Assembly (NCBI GenBank): GCA_022508865.1
Contig: JAFLUK010000105.1
Span: 1 to 5,203 of the forward strand
From: Oscillospiraceae bacterium
GTDB lineage: Bacteria; Bacillota; Clostridia; Oscillospirales; Acutalibacteraceae
Length of the DNA: 5,203 nt
Direction: 5' to 3'
The position numbers and the translations under genes were made by a program. The notes beneath the pieces were generated by a model that saw nothing but the letters and a program-made list of their open reading frames with translations, did not search any database and was not told where the DNA came from. Of this stretch, positions 1-5,203 are shown piece after piece. How positions within the stretch are numbered: the first letter of the stretch is position 1; each line of letters begins with the position of its first letter.

Positions 1-294
1 CAGATACTCTCCGCTTGGCGCTGTTTGAATGAGCCTGACTGTTATCCATTTGTTAGTCAGTTTTTCAGCGTCAAAGGTCCTGTTCTCTGTGTTAAAAATT
101 TCAACAGAAAATTCAGAAGCTATGCACCCGCCAAATTTTAGACTTGTTTCATCGCAAATTGATTGCTTTAGTTTCATACTTTCGGCCGTTATGTTGTCCT
201 CTGTAATGCTCTCTATGCTTTTATCTACAAAGTCAATAATCAGTGTGGTATACATTAATTCATCAATTAGCTTTTTCTTTTGTAAATCAGTCAA
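1..294 (-). CDS. Tail hub/baseplate-type protein, N-terminal 98 residues (3' end cut by window edge)
   Basis: Translating from TTG at 294 gives 98 uninterrupted codons up to the window edge, so this gene is real but truncated by the window. It starts MTDLQKKKLIDELMY and has a helical, acidic first part (1-30). The stretch ITEDNITAESMKLKQSICDE (30-49) leads into TSLKFGGCIASEFSVEIFN (50-68), then KLTNKWITVRLIQTAPSGEY (78-97). The sequence Ser-x-Lys-Leu-x-x-Ser-Ile-Cys...LKFGGCxASEF resembles the N-terminal beta-domain of tail-tip or adsorption proteins in clostridial siphophages, often followed by a domain that recruits receptor-binding parts. The gene follows the small tail protein with a Shine-Dalgarno overlapping that gene's stop, as expected for the next tail-tip component. 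Whether the full protein is a Dit, Tal or upper-baseplate protein cannot be decided from this fragment. Confidence 0.75.
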   Translation of the reverse strand, partial: MTDLQKKKLIDELMYTTLIIDFVDKSIESITEDNITAESMKLKQSICDETSLKFGGCIASEFSVEIFNTENRTFDAEKLTNKWITVRLIQTAPSGEYL

Positions 295-303
295 TATACC
301 ACA

Positions 304-310
304 CTCCTTT
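304..310 (-). promoter_or_regulatory. Ribosome-binding site supporting a TTG start
   Basis: AAAGGAG on the minus strand overlaps the TAA stop of the previous gene (311-309) and is followed by a 9-nt spacer and TTG at 294-292. No ATG or GTG lies in frame between them, and a TGA (318-316) closes the frame upstream. The first in-frame ATG is codon 14, too far from this site, so TTG is the most likely start. Confidence 0.65.
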
Positions 311-722
311 AATACTCAATCAAAGTAATTGTTATTGCACTGTAATTGATATTGTTTTTGGTGATTGTTTTTATAGTGTAGGTTGTGTCAGGTATGTAGG
401 CGGTCATAGTACGATACTTCAACAGTTCGTCGTCCCAGTAGGTTACTTTAAGTTTGCGCTGGCTGGTATTGATATAAGCTGACTTCAACAGGTTTTGGAT
501 TTCTTCAAGCTGCGACAAGTCAAGAGCAACAGTATTGAAAGTCACCTTGGTTTTGTAGTTTGGAGAAGTCACTCTATGCAAAGTATTATTACTGTCACGA
601 TAAGCCTTTACTTCTGTTCTCTGCAAAGGTGTTGACTGATATGTTTCCTTGGCTATAAGCCCATGCGGGAAATACTTTTTTATCTTTGGAAAGTAAAGTA
701 AATATCCTTTAAAATTGCTCAT
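309..722 (-). CDS. Small tail protein directly downstream of the tape measure (DUF6711-like)
   Basis: This 137-residue protein lies 12 nt after the tape measure stop, where distal-tail or tape-measure-tip proteins are encoded. It looks mostly beta-stranded with one helix (LSQLEEIQNLLKSAY, 69-83). Notable stretches are HGLIAKETYQSTPLQRTEVK (20-39) followed by AYRD, LHRVTSPNYKTKVTFNT (48-64), VTYWDDE (93-99) and TAYIPDTTYTIKTI (107-120). I recall similar proteins after clostridial phage tape measures carrying a domain of unknown function (DUF6711-like), but this is from memory. An 'epsilon-shaped' alternation of strands around one helix could suit the first ring of a distal tail (Dit-like) complex; that is inference, and it is much shorter than a full Dit (usually above 200 residues). 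The ATG at 722-720 has AAGGGGG at 734-728 with a 5-nt spacer. No signal peptide or membrane segment is seen. Confidence 0.72.
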   Translation of the reverse strand: MSNFKGYLLYFPKIKKYFPHGLIAKETYQSTPLQRTEVKAYRDSNNTLHRVTSPNYKTKVTFNTVALDLSQLEEIQNLLKSAYINTSQRKLKVTYWDDELLKYRTMTAYIPDTTYTIKTITKNNINYSAITITLIEY

Positions 723-734
723 ACAGTCCCCCTT

Positions 735-3389
735 TTAATATGCAAATGCAGAAGTACCACAACGCTTTACATTTGCTTTGTCGTGCTTAACTACAGATTT
801 ATAAACAGCCTCACCATCTAAATTGATAGTAAGGTTAATTTCGCCGTTGCCTGTGGTAAAACCACCCTCTGCAAAGGCTTCTTTAACAGCTTGCTTGATT
901 GTTGACAGTGGCGAAACAACTTCGGGCTCCCTTTTGTTATCACCCAAAATTGCCATAAACTCACCATAGCTTGCAGGGACAACTGTACCTGTAGCAAGTT
1001 TAGGTATAAGTGGTGGCTCATCCGGCATAGAAAATTCCCGATCACAACCGAATATATCCCCTATAAATCCCGCTATACCGCCAATGCCGTTTATAATACC
1101 TGAAACAACAGTGTAAATACCGCTCCATAGCAAATTAAGTCCGTCAATAATCAAATTAATTACACCTTTAACAATGGACCATATTCCGTCCCATATACCT
1201 TTGAAGAAACTTTTAATACCCTTCCACGCTTTTTTAAAATCTAACGAGAATACACCTGTAATAAAATCTAAAAGTCCCCCCAATGCGTCAAATATGCCTG
1301 ATATAACACCCCCTACAGTTTCAAAAACTGTGTCAAACACCCCTTTAACAGCATTAAAAACATTAACAAAAACAGGTTTTAAAGTTTTAATCAGCCAGTT
1401 AACCACCGGTGAAAGAAAATTATTCCAAACTGTTGAAATTGCGTCACACAATTTACCAAAGAATTTCAAAACAGAGTTAAATATAGGCTTTAAAAATTTT
1501 CCCCAAGCTGATTTGGCAACACCAACAATAAAATCCCAAGCTGGTTTTATCCACTCATTAAAAACATTCATCATAGTGGTACCTATGTTTGTGAACATTT
1601 CGCATACATTTTCAAATATTGAAGAGCCTCCGCCGTCACCATTCCACCAATCGGAAATAATTGTGCCTATATCCCCAAAAATATCACCAACCAGATTGGC
1701 TACGTCACAGAACATCAGCTGAATATTATCAAACATTTCTGTAATGGTTGCTTCGTTATCAACCGCCCAATCAGCAATAACATCTGTACTTATTCTAAAA
1801 GCGTCCGACACTACCGTACCGATTGATATCCCAAATGTAGTAAAATTGCTTAATAAGTTTGAAATGGACTTTTTCACTTTTGGTCGCATTTTATCAATAG
1901 ACTTCCCCATTGAGCCAAAAACACTGTCATAAAGTTTTGAAATATTATCAAAACCGGTAGCAAAATTGTCAGAAACATTGTCAATATATTTAACAATTCT
2001 ACTCTTATCTTTATTTAGCCACTTTGCAATACCGCCTGATAATGTTTCAAACTGTTTGCCTGAAACTGAAATCCAACCACCTATATACGACCCTAATGCA
2101 TCAAAAGCCGACTTACCAACTTTTTGCAAACCCTTAAAAGTAGCTTTTGCTATAGGCTGTAAATCACTGAAAATAGATTTAAAGTTATTGCCAATATTAG
2201 ACCAATTGACACTATCAATTCCCTTTTGTATCTTGTCTACAAACTTGTCAAGGCCACTATTCTCGTATAGATTTTTCAAGCATTTTGATAGTCCGTCTGT
2301 TATGCCTTTTGAGGTCTTATCTGCAACTTGTTTTCCTGCCTGGATTCCTGCATTATTTGCCGCATCAACTGTATTTCCGCTTGATGTGTCGGCTGTGGTA
2401 TTATCTTGAAGAACATTTAGTTCATCATAGCTTGCAAGTCCCTTATCAATTTCTTTATTGGTTTTCTTTACCGCCTTTGTAAGGTTATTTTGTGCATTTG
2501 TACTATCCTCAATGTTACTGGTAATATCACTGGTGCTGTCTGCAACACTGCTATAAACAGCAGCACTTGAATTACTATCACCAAATATTTTTTTAGTAAC
2601 TTCTTCAAGCCAACTTGCCATTTCACCTAGTTTACCAACAATCTTACCCAACACACTCAACATAGGCGTAAGCACATTGTTAATACACCGTCCGAGTATT
2701 TCAGTAACGTCACCAAAATTATTCTTGACTTGTTGCAATTGACCCGCAGGCATACTGGCAATAGCCTTGTTCATTTCACCTACATTATCAGTTATTACCT
2801 GTGCAAGAGTAGCCGCCTTTTCTTCCTCTGTGCCGTATTTAAGAATTTTTTCCTGTGTTTCATCAAAGGTAATTCCTACACGTGTTAATGCAGAAGCCTG
2901 TCCCTGCATAGCCTTACCCATTAAGTTACCGATATTTTTCATACTTTCGCTGGTAACATTCACACCATTTTGTTGAACAGCAAGGTTATTCATAGCAGGA
3001 ATAAGTCTTTTTAGTGCCGTATCAGTTTTAAGGAATGTTGCCAACTGTTGAGCACCTGAAAGCTGCACTTCGTCACCTACGACACCTAAAGCTTGTTGAG
3101 CAGAAGCGAGTTTTTCAATACTCTTTATATTAGCGTCTGTTGCACCCATTCGCTGTTTCATAACAGTAGTTAATTTAGTTTCAGCTTCAATCTGTATGTC
3201 TGCGTTTTCTTTGGCTTGTTTACCCAACTGTACTAACTTTCTAACACCAAAGGCAGCACCTATAGCAGAGCCTAACTTTATTAGTTGTGACGTGAAACCT
3301 TTTAGGTTATTGGACATGCTCCTTGTGTCTTTATTAAAGCCTGTAGTATCTATTTTCGTATCAAAATTCAAATATCCATCAACAGCCAT
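735..3389 (-). CDS. Tail tape measure protein
   Basis: This 884-residue protein is the internal ruler of the tail: it fixes tube length during assembly and leaves the tail at DNA injection. The N-terminus (MAVDGYLNFDTKIDTTGFNK) is typical of Bacillota tape measures. Next come a helical core including a short hydrophobic LIKLGSAIGAAFGVRKLV (36-53); a conserved-looking tape measure domain around 100-235 with SGAQQLATFL, GKAMQGQASALTRVGITFDE and QQVKNNFGDVTEILG; a Ser/Thr/Asn/Asp-rich linker (270-345); and a long Phe/Trp/Ile/Gly-rich amphipathic region (about 375-780) with irregular FDxIxxxF-like repeats and likely membrane-active stretches (730-780). The C-terminus has PKLATGTVVPASYGEFMAIL (796-815) followed by GDNKREPEVVSPLSTI, a motif common in clostridial tape measures. 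No lysozyme or peptidase motif is apparent. The open frame extends 25 codons further to a GTG at 3464, but the AAAGGGGG site supports ATG 3389. By the usual ruler relation (about 1.5 angstrom per residue) the tail would be near 130 nm; this is an estimate. Confidence 0.93.
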   Translation of the reverse strand: MAVDGYLNFDTKIDTTGFNKDTRSMSNNLKGFTSQLIKLGSAIGAAFGVRKLVQLGKQAKENADIQIEAETKLTTVMKQRMGATDANIKSIEKLASAQQALGVVGDEVQLSGAQQLATFLKTDTALKRLIPAMNNLAVQQNGVNVTSESMKNIGNLMGKAMQGQASALTRVGITFDETQEKILKYGTEEEKAATLAQVITDNVGEMNKAIASMPAGQLQQVKNNFGDVTEILGRCINNVLTPMLSVLGKIVGKLGEMASWLEEVTKKIFGDSNSSAAVYSSVADSTSDITSNIEDSTNAQNNLTKAVKKTNKEIDKGLASYDELNVLQDNTTADTSSGNTVDAANNAGIQAGKQVADKTSKGITDGLSKCLKNLYENSGLDKFVDKIQKGIDSVNWSNIGNNFKSIFSDLQPIAKATFKGLQKVGKSAFDALGSYIGGWISVSGKQFETLSGGIAKWLNKDKSRIVKYIDNVSDNFATGFDNISKLYDSVFGSMGKSIDKMRPKVKKSISNLLSNFTTFGISIGTVVSDAFRISTDVIADWAVDNEATITEMFDNIQLMFCDVANLVGDIFGDIGTIISDWWNGDGGGSSIFENVCEMFTNIGTTMMNVFNEWIKPAWDFIVGVAKSAWGKFLKPIFNSVLKFFGKLCDAISTVWNNFLSPVVNWLIKTLKPVFVNVFNAVKGVFDTVFETVGGVISGIFDALGGLLDFITGVFSLDFKKAWKGIKSFFKGIWDGIWSIVKGVINLIIDGLNLLWSGIYTVVSGIINGIGGIAGFIGDIFGCDREFSMPDEPPLIPKLATGTVVPASYGEFMAILGDNKREPEVVSPLSTIKQAVKEAFAEGGFTTGNGEINLTINLDGEAVYKSVVKHDKANVKRCGTSAFAY

Positions 3390-3395
3390 ATAATT

Positions 3396-3403
3396 CCCCC
3401 TTT
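3396..3403 (-). promoter_or_regulatory. Ribosome-binding site that sets the tape measure start
   Basis: AAAGGGGG on the minus strand is followed by a 6-nt spacer and the ATG at 3389-3387. This favours that ATG over the GTG (3464-3462) and the ATG (3452-3450) that lie upstream in the same open frame. The same AAAGGGGG sequence precedes the next gene at 735-728, supporting it as a genuine ribosome-binding site in this genome. Confidence 0.75.
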
Positions 3404-3418
3404 CTTTAAAAATGGGTA

Positions 3419-3450
3419 TAAAAATAGCGTACACTCCGTAGAATGTACGC
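3419..3450 (-). terminator. Intrinsic terminator-like hairpin inside the tail operon
   Basis: On the minus strand, left arm GCGTACATTC (3450-3441) pairs with right arm GAGTGTACGC (3436-3427), giving 10 bp with a single G-U, closed by a TACG loop (3440-3437). C(UACG)G belongs to the very stable UNCG tetraloop class. The stem is followed by TATTTTTA (3426-3419), a short U-rich tract interrupted by an A. The plus-strand reading is followed by ATAAGAAC, so the element is directional along the operon. It lies between the Gp15 and tape measure genes, 30 nt before the tape measure ATG. The structure is clear from the sequence; terminator or attenuator activity is inferred, and it must be leaky if the tape measure gene is expressed from the same transcript. 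Confidence 0.6.
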
Positions 3451-3458
3451 ATAAGAAC

Positions 3459-3480
3459 AGCCACCCTTTTGGGAGCGGCT
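3459..3480 (-). other. Imperfect hairpin just after the Gp15 stop codon
   Basis: Read on the minus strand, AGCC (3480-3477) pairs with GGCT (3462-3459) and CCC (3473-3471) pairs with GGG (3466-3464), leaving an AAAA loop; the intervening GCT and T form an internal loop, or partly pair as G-U and C-G. The hairpin begins 7 nt after the Gp15 TAA. It is followed by GTTCTTAT, which is a poor U-tract, so it is unlikely to be a terminator on its own. Its 3' arm contains GGGTGG, a possible Shine-Dalgarno for the ATG at 3452-3450, so it could mask that site. Confidence 0.45.
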
Positions 3481-3487
3481 AAAAATA

Positions 3488-4036
3488 TTAACCAATTATG
3501 CTATTAACAAAGTCAAGTTCTTCTTGTTCTTCCGCTGTCAGCTTGTGCTTAAGGTCAACAAGTTCTTTGTGGTCGTTATAAAATTCTGTCTCCCATTTTT
3601 CCAACTTCCTTCCCTTTGCTTTTTTGGCACGGATATTCATAACACTTGAGTATAAACCTTCGCCTACCTCATTAAATAATCCAAGAAAAGACCACCAATG
3701 CAAGTATTCAACGGCTCTCGTTTCACACCCAGCAACCTTGTTAAGTGCAGGGAAGATTATGCTTTCATCTTGTTCCCAATCAATAATTTTTTTAGGAGCT
3801 TTCCTGGATTTTGGCATATCACCTCCATCAAGAAACCACATAGCTTGTTTTATTGCTTGTCGATAATTATGCGGAATTTCAATATAAAGACACTCTACAC
3901 ATACCATTGCCTTTTCATAATCGGATAATTCAGGGTCATTGTAGGCTTGAAAAATCAGCAGGGCAACACGAAAATCAGAACGTATTTTGTATTCTCTGTT
4001 TTCAACTTTAAGGGTGGTCGGTAATAATCCTATCAC
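3488..4036 (-). CDS. Gp15-family phage protein, probable second tail assembly chaperone
   Basis: This 182-residue protein resembles the bacteriophage Gp15 family (Pfam Phage_Gp15), usually encoded directly before the tape measure gene. Visible family hallmarks are an N-terminal segment KVENREYKIRSDFRVALLIF (10-29), DWEQD (86-90), ALNKVAGCETRAVEYLHWW (97-115), SFLGLFNEVGEG (116-127), and a basic/acidic C-terminal helix KKAKGRKLEKWETEFYNDHK (138-157) followed by an acidic tail. A WEQD segment and an aromatic LHWW segment are what I expect of this family. The start is GTG at 4036-4034, overlapping the upstream TGA by 4 nt (GTGA); AGGTG at 4046-4042 gives a usable Shine-Dalgarno, so translational coupling is likely. 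Its frame is -1 relative to the upstream gene, the same geometry as lambda G/T. Family assignment is fairly secure; the chaperone role is inferred from position. Confidence 0.85.
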   Translation of the reverse strand: MIGLLPTTLKVENREYKIRSDFRVALLIFQAYNDPELSDYEKAMVCVECLYIEIPHNYRQAIKQAMWFLDGGDMPKSRKAPKKIIDWEQDESIIFPALNKVAGCETRAVEYLHWWSFLGLFNEVGEGLYSSVMNIRAKKAKGRKLEKWETEFYNDHKELVDLKHKLTAEEQEELDFVNSIIG

Positions 4037-4046
4037 TTTTTCACCT
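4033..4046 (-). promoter_or_regulatory. GTGA stop/start overlap with upstream Shine-Dalgarno
   Basis: On the minus strand the chaperone gene ends CAG GTG AAA AAG TGA, and the Gp15 gene starts at the GTG formed by the last base of the AAG codon and the first two bases of TGA. AGGTG (4046-4042), inside the upstream coding region, is placed to recruit ribosomes to this start. Termination-reinitiation is the simplest reading. A -1 shift on the A5G run would instead fuse the two proteins with no residue of the second one lost. Confidence 0.6.
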
Positions 4047-4455
4047 GGGAAGTATACTTTTCAATACGCTTGTTAGCCTTTTCTTGCGCGGATATAATGT
4101 CATGTTCAATGATAGGCACAATAGCATTAAGAAAGTTTTCGTAAATGGCATTACCACTGCCACATACAGATAAACAGTTAGTCGCACCAAAAGCCTTATC
4201 CGCTATCTTATCACCAAATATATAATCAATTTGGTTGCGGATTTCTCTATCAGTTTCAACAAACAGTTTGTTTATGTCGTCCTCATTATCAATGGTCCGT
4301 TTTTCGTAATCTTCTGCAACTGCCTGTATGTTAATCATTGCTTTTTTGATACGGTCAACAATTGCGATATCGCTGGTATTAAAGGTAATTACACAATTTT
4401 CATCACCATTAATAACATAGCTTTTTTTACCATTGTCATAGTTAATTATGTTCAT
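4033..4455 (-). CDS. Tail assembly chaperone-like protein (gpG position)
   Basis: This 140-residue protein sits between the tail tube protein and a Gp15-family gene, the position of lambda gpG and analogous chaperones, which bind the tape measure and recruit tube subunits during assembly. It has a short beta-rich N-terminus (CVITFNTSDIAIVD, 21-34), a helical middle (35-75), a conserved-looking DREIRNQIDYIFGDKIADKAFG (69-90; known to me from clostridial phage proteins), TNCLSVCGSGNAIYENFLNA (92-111), and a charged C-terminal helix ending in YTSQVKK. The ATG at 4455-4453 has a perfect AGGAGG (4468-4463) with a 7-nt spacer. The 15-nt gap from the previous gene implies co-transcription. The last codons, AAA AAG TGA, overlap the GTG start of the next gene. 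The chaperone role is inferred mainly from synteny; no characterised domain was recognised with certainty. Confidence 0.72.
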   Translation of the reverse strand: MNIINYDNGKKSYVINGDENCVITFNTSDIAIVDRIKKAMINIQAVAEDYEKRTIDNEDDINKLFVETDREIRNQIDYIFGDKIADKAFGATNCLSVCGSGNAIYENFLNAIVPIIEHDIISAQEKANKRIEKYTSQVKK

Positions 4456-4470
4456 AGGTTATCCTCCTAA

Positions 4471-4986
4471 TTATGTAGATGTCTTTGCAGTAAAAGTAGG
4501 CACTTTATCTGTAACGGTTGCTGTGCCCTGTTGACGATTACCACAGAAACTAATGTTAAATGGAATATTTACACCGCCCTGCGGGCCACCATAGGACTGT
4601 GGTTTAATAATACAATCTTCCTGCCAAGCCTTGTAAGGGCCTGCTTTAGCATCCATAATAACTTCAAGTACTTTAGTTTTGCAGTCGTCACCTGTTAGAC
4701 GGTTCATTGCTATGTTAAGGATGGGTTCATAAATACTATCATCAGTGTTGGCATAATAGGTTTCTGCACTTATACTAGGTTCATAACCATTGTCATTTGT
4801 TACAGTTTCGTCAAGGATATTCTTTACAGTTTCTGTGTCCGGGTTAAGTTCCACACTTAAATCCGCAATATCCTTACCTATTAAAAACCACTTTGGAGTT
4901 GTACTACCCATACTAGCGTCAATATAGTGTAAAAGATAACTTCTTTTTAACTTGCCTACTGTTGTGTTTTGTGTTTCTCCTGACAT
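4471..4986 (-). CDS. Major tail tube protein
   Basis: This 171-residue protein is most likely the structural subunit that polymerises into hexameric rings to form the tail tube. Features resembling clostridial phage major tail proteins are the N-terminal KLKRSYLLHYID, then WFLIGKDIADLSVELNPDTE (33-52), GYEPSISAETYYAN (67-80), IYEPILNIAMNRLTGDDCKT (85-104) and a C-terminal stretch of IIKPQSYGGPQGGVNIPFNI (126-145) followed by GNRQQGTATV. The last part fits a tube-fold beta-hairpin with a final GxR...G strand. The ATG at 4986-4984 has a strong Shine-Dalgarno (GAGAGG at 5000-4995, 8-nt spacer). Length and position, just before two chaperone-like genes and a tape measure, match the usual siphovirus order. 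No transmembrane segment or signal peptide is visible. The family call is from memory of homologues and gene order, not from a search. Confidence 0.85.
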   Translation of the reverse strand: MSGETQNTTVGKLKRSYLLHYIDASMGSTTPKWFLIGKDIADLSVELNPDTETVKNILDETVTNDNGYEPSISAETYYANTDDSIYEPILNIAMNRLTGDDCKTKVLEVIMDAKAGPYKAWQEDCIIKPQSYGGPQGGVNIPFNISFCGNRQQGTATVTDKVPTFTAKTST

Positions 4987-5003
4987 AATAATTTCCTCTC
5001 TTT

Positions 5004-5203
5004 CTAAATGTTAATTTCGTAATCTGCACTTATTTGCAGTTGATATAATACACCATCATTTAAATTGCCCTCAGGCACACTGTAAAGCATACCATTGGCA
5101 CAGGTTAACCTTATAAGTTCCCCTGTTTTTTCTTCGTCACCAACATTGGCGGTTATTTTCTGTCCCTGCACCTTGCTTTCAAGGTATAGTTGCAAGTCAA
5201 GCA
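5004..5203 (-). CDS. Unrecognised small phage protein upstream of the major tail gene, 5' end cut by window edge
   Basis: The reading frame is open from the window edge to a TAG stop at 5006-5004, so at least 65 full codons are visible. A TTG at 5195-5193 could serve as a start, but the frame continues upstream of it (Leu-Asp, then a codon ending in TG that is cut by the edge). If the missing base is A, G or T, that codon could itself be the start and the protein would be about 66 residues; otherwise this is the C-terminal part of a longer protein. The visible part looks beta-rich, with an acidic Gly-Asp-Glu-Glu turn and motifs LTCANGMLYSVPEG and LQISADYEINI. I do not recognise a family. It ends 17 nt before the major tail gene, so it probably belongs to the neck/tail part of the operon. 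The reading frame is well supported; the function is unknown. Confidence 0.7.
   Translation of the reverse strand, partial: LDLQLYLESKVQGQKITANVGDEEKTGELIRLTCANGMLYSVPEGNLNDGVLYQLQISADYEINI

Noticed and set aside
29..328. A 99-codon plus-strand frame that appears hydrophobic
   Set aside because: The minus strand here encodes a better supported tail protein with a Shine-Dalgarno, family-like motif and consistent operon position; the plus-strand frame is its shadow.
818..1045. A 75-codon frame on the minus strand in a second frame inside the tape measure gene
   Set aside because: It lies over the conserved-looking C-terminal motif of the tape measure and has no recognisable product; overlap by chance is the simpler reading.
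1174..1722. A 182-codon open frame on the plus strand
   Set aside because: It is fully antisense to the tape measure gene, its product has no recognisable fold or motif, and it is rich in Pro/Ser/Thr/Ile as expected from the complement of Gly/Phe/Asn-rich coding DNA. No convincing ribosome-binding site was seen.
1966..2409. A 147-codon open frame on the plus strand, with others nearby (1744-1932, 2285-2482, 2767-2976, 3196-3393)
   Set aside because: All are antisense to the tape measure gene, overlap each other or follow one another without operon-like spacing, and encode no recognisable protein.
3390..3464. Starting the tape measure protein at the upstream GTG (3464)
   Set aside because: The GTG lacks a well-placed Shine-Dalgarno and the 25-codon extension covers two hairpins, whereas ATG 3389 has AAAGGGGG at 6 nt and gives the typical MAVDGYLNFDTKI start. 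The ATG at 3452 is kept only as a possibility in the findings.
3624..3928. Plus-strand frames of 76 to 80 codons opposite the Gp15 gene
   Set aside because: They are antisense to a gene with clear family motifs, overlap each other in different frames and have no supporting signals.
1..5203. CRISPR array, tRNA, insertion sequence, attachment site, defence or toxin genes
   Set aside because: No spaced direct repeats, cloverleaf-like sequence, transposase, integrase or terminal inverted repeats were seen; nearly all of the window is tail-gene coding sequence on one strand.

Overview
The window is a piece of the tail-morphogenesis operon of a tailed phage or prophage with a long, flexible (siphovirus-like) tail. 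All recognisable genes lie on the minus strand, so transcription runs from position 5203 down to position 1. The DNA is AT-rich (by eye about 35-40% G+C). Shine-Dalgarno sites are strong and purine-rich (AGGAGG, AAAGGGGG, AAAGGAG), and GTG and TTG starts are used alongside ATG. The proteins resemble phage families I know from Gram-positive Bacillota, especially gut Clostridia. The host is therefore probably a low-GC clostridial bacterium; this is inference, because no host gene or attachment site is present.

Layout in transcription order: (1) the C-terminal end of an unrecognised small protein, cut by the window edge (5203-5004); (2) the major tail tube protein (4986-4471); (3) a tail assembly chaperone-like protein (4455-4033); (4) a Gp15-family protein, probably the second chaperone (4036-3488), overlapping the previous gene by 4 nt as GTGA; (5) a 98-nt gap with two hairpins, one of them shaped like an intrinsic terminator with a C(UACG)G tetraloop; (6) the tape measure protein (3389-735, 884 residues); (7) a 137-residue small tail protein (722-309); (8) the N-terminal 98 residues of a tail hub/baseplate-type protein with a TTG start, cut by the window edge (294-1).

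These genes work together to build the tail. The two small proteins before the tape measure are expected to coat it and keep it soluble. The tail tube protein then polymerises around the tape measure, whose length sets tail length. The two genes after it should form the tail tip at the adsorption end. Except for the 98-nt gap, genes are 12-17 nt apart or overlapping, as expected for one co-transcribed unit.

I found no defence, toxin, CRISPR, tRNA or mobile element. The part most worth a second look is the structured gap before the tape measure gene, which combines a terminator-like hairpin, a second hairpin that covers a possible ribosome-binding site, and an alternative in-frame start. The GTGA junction of the two chaperone genes, with an A5G run just before the stop, is a weaker candidate for programmed frameshifting.
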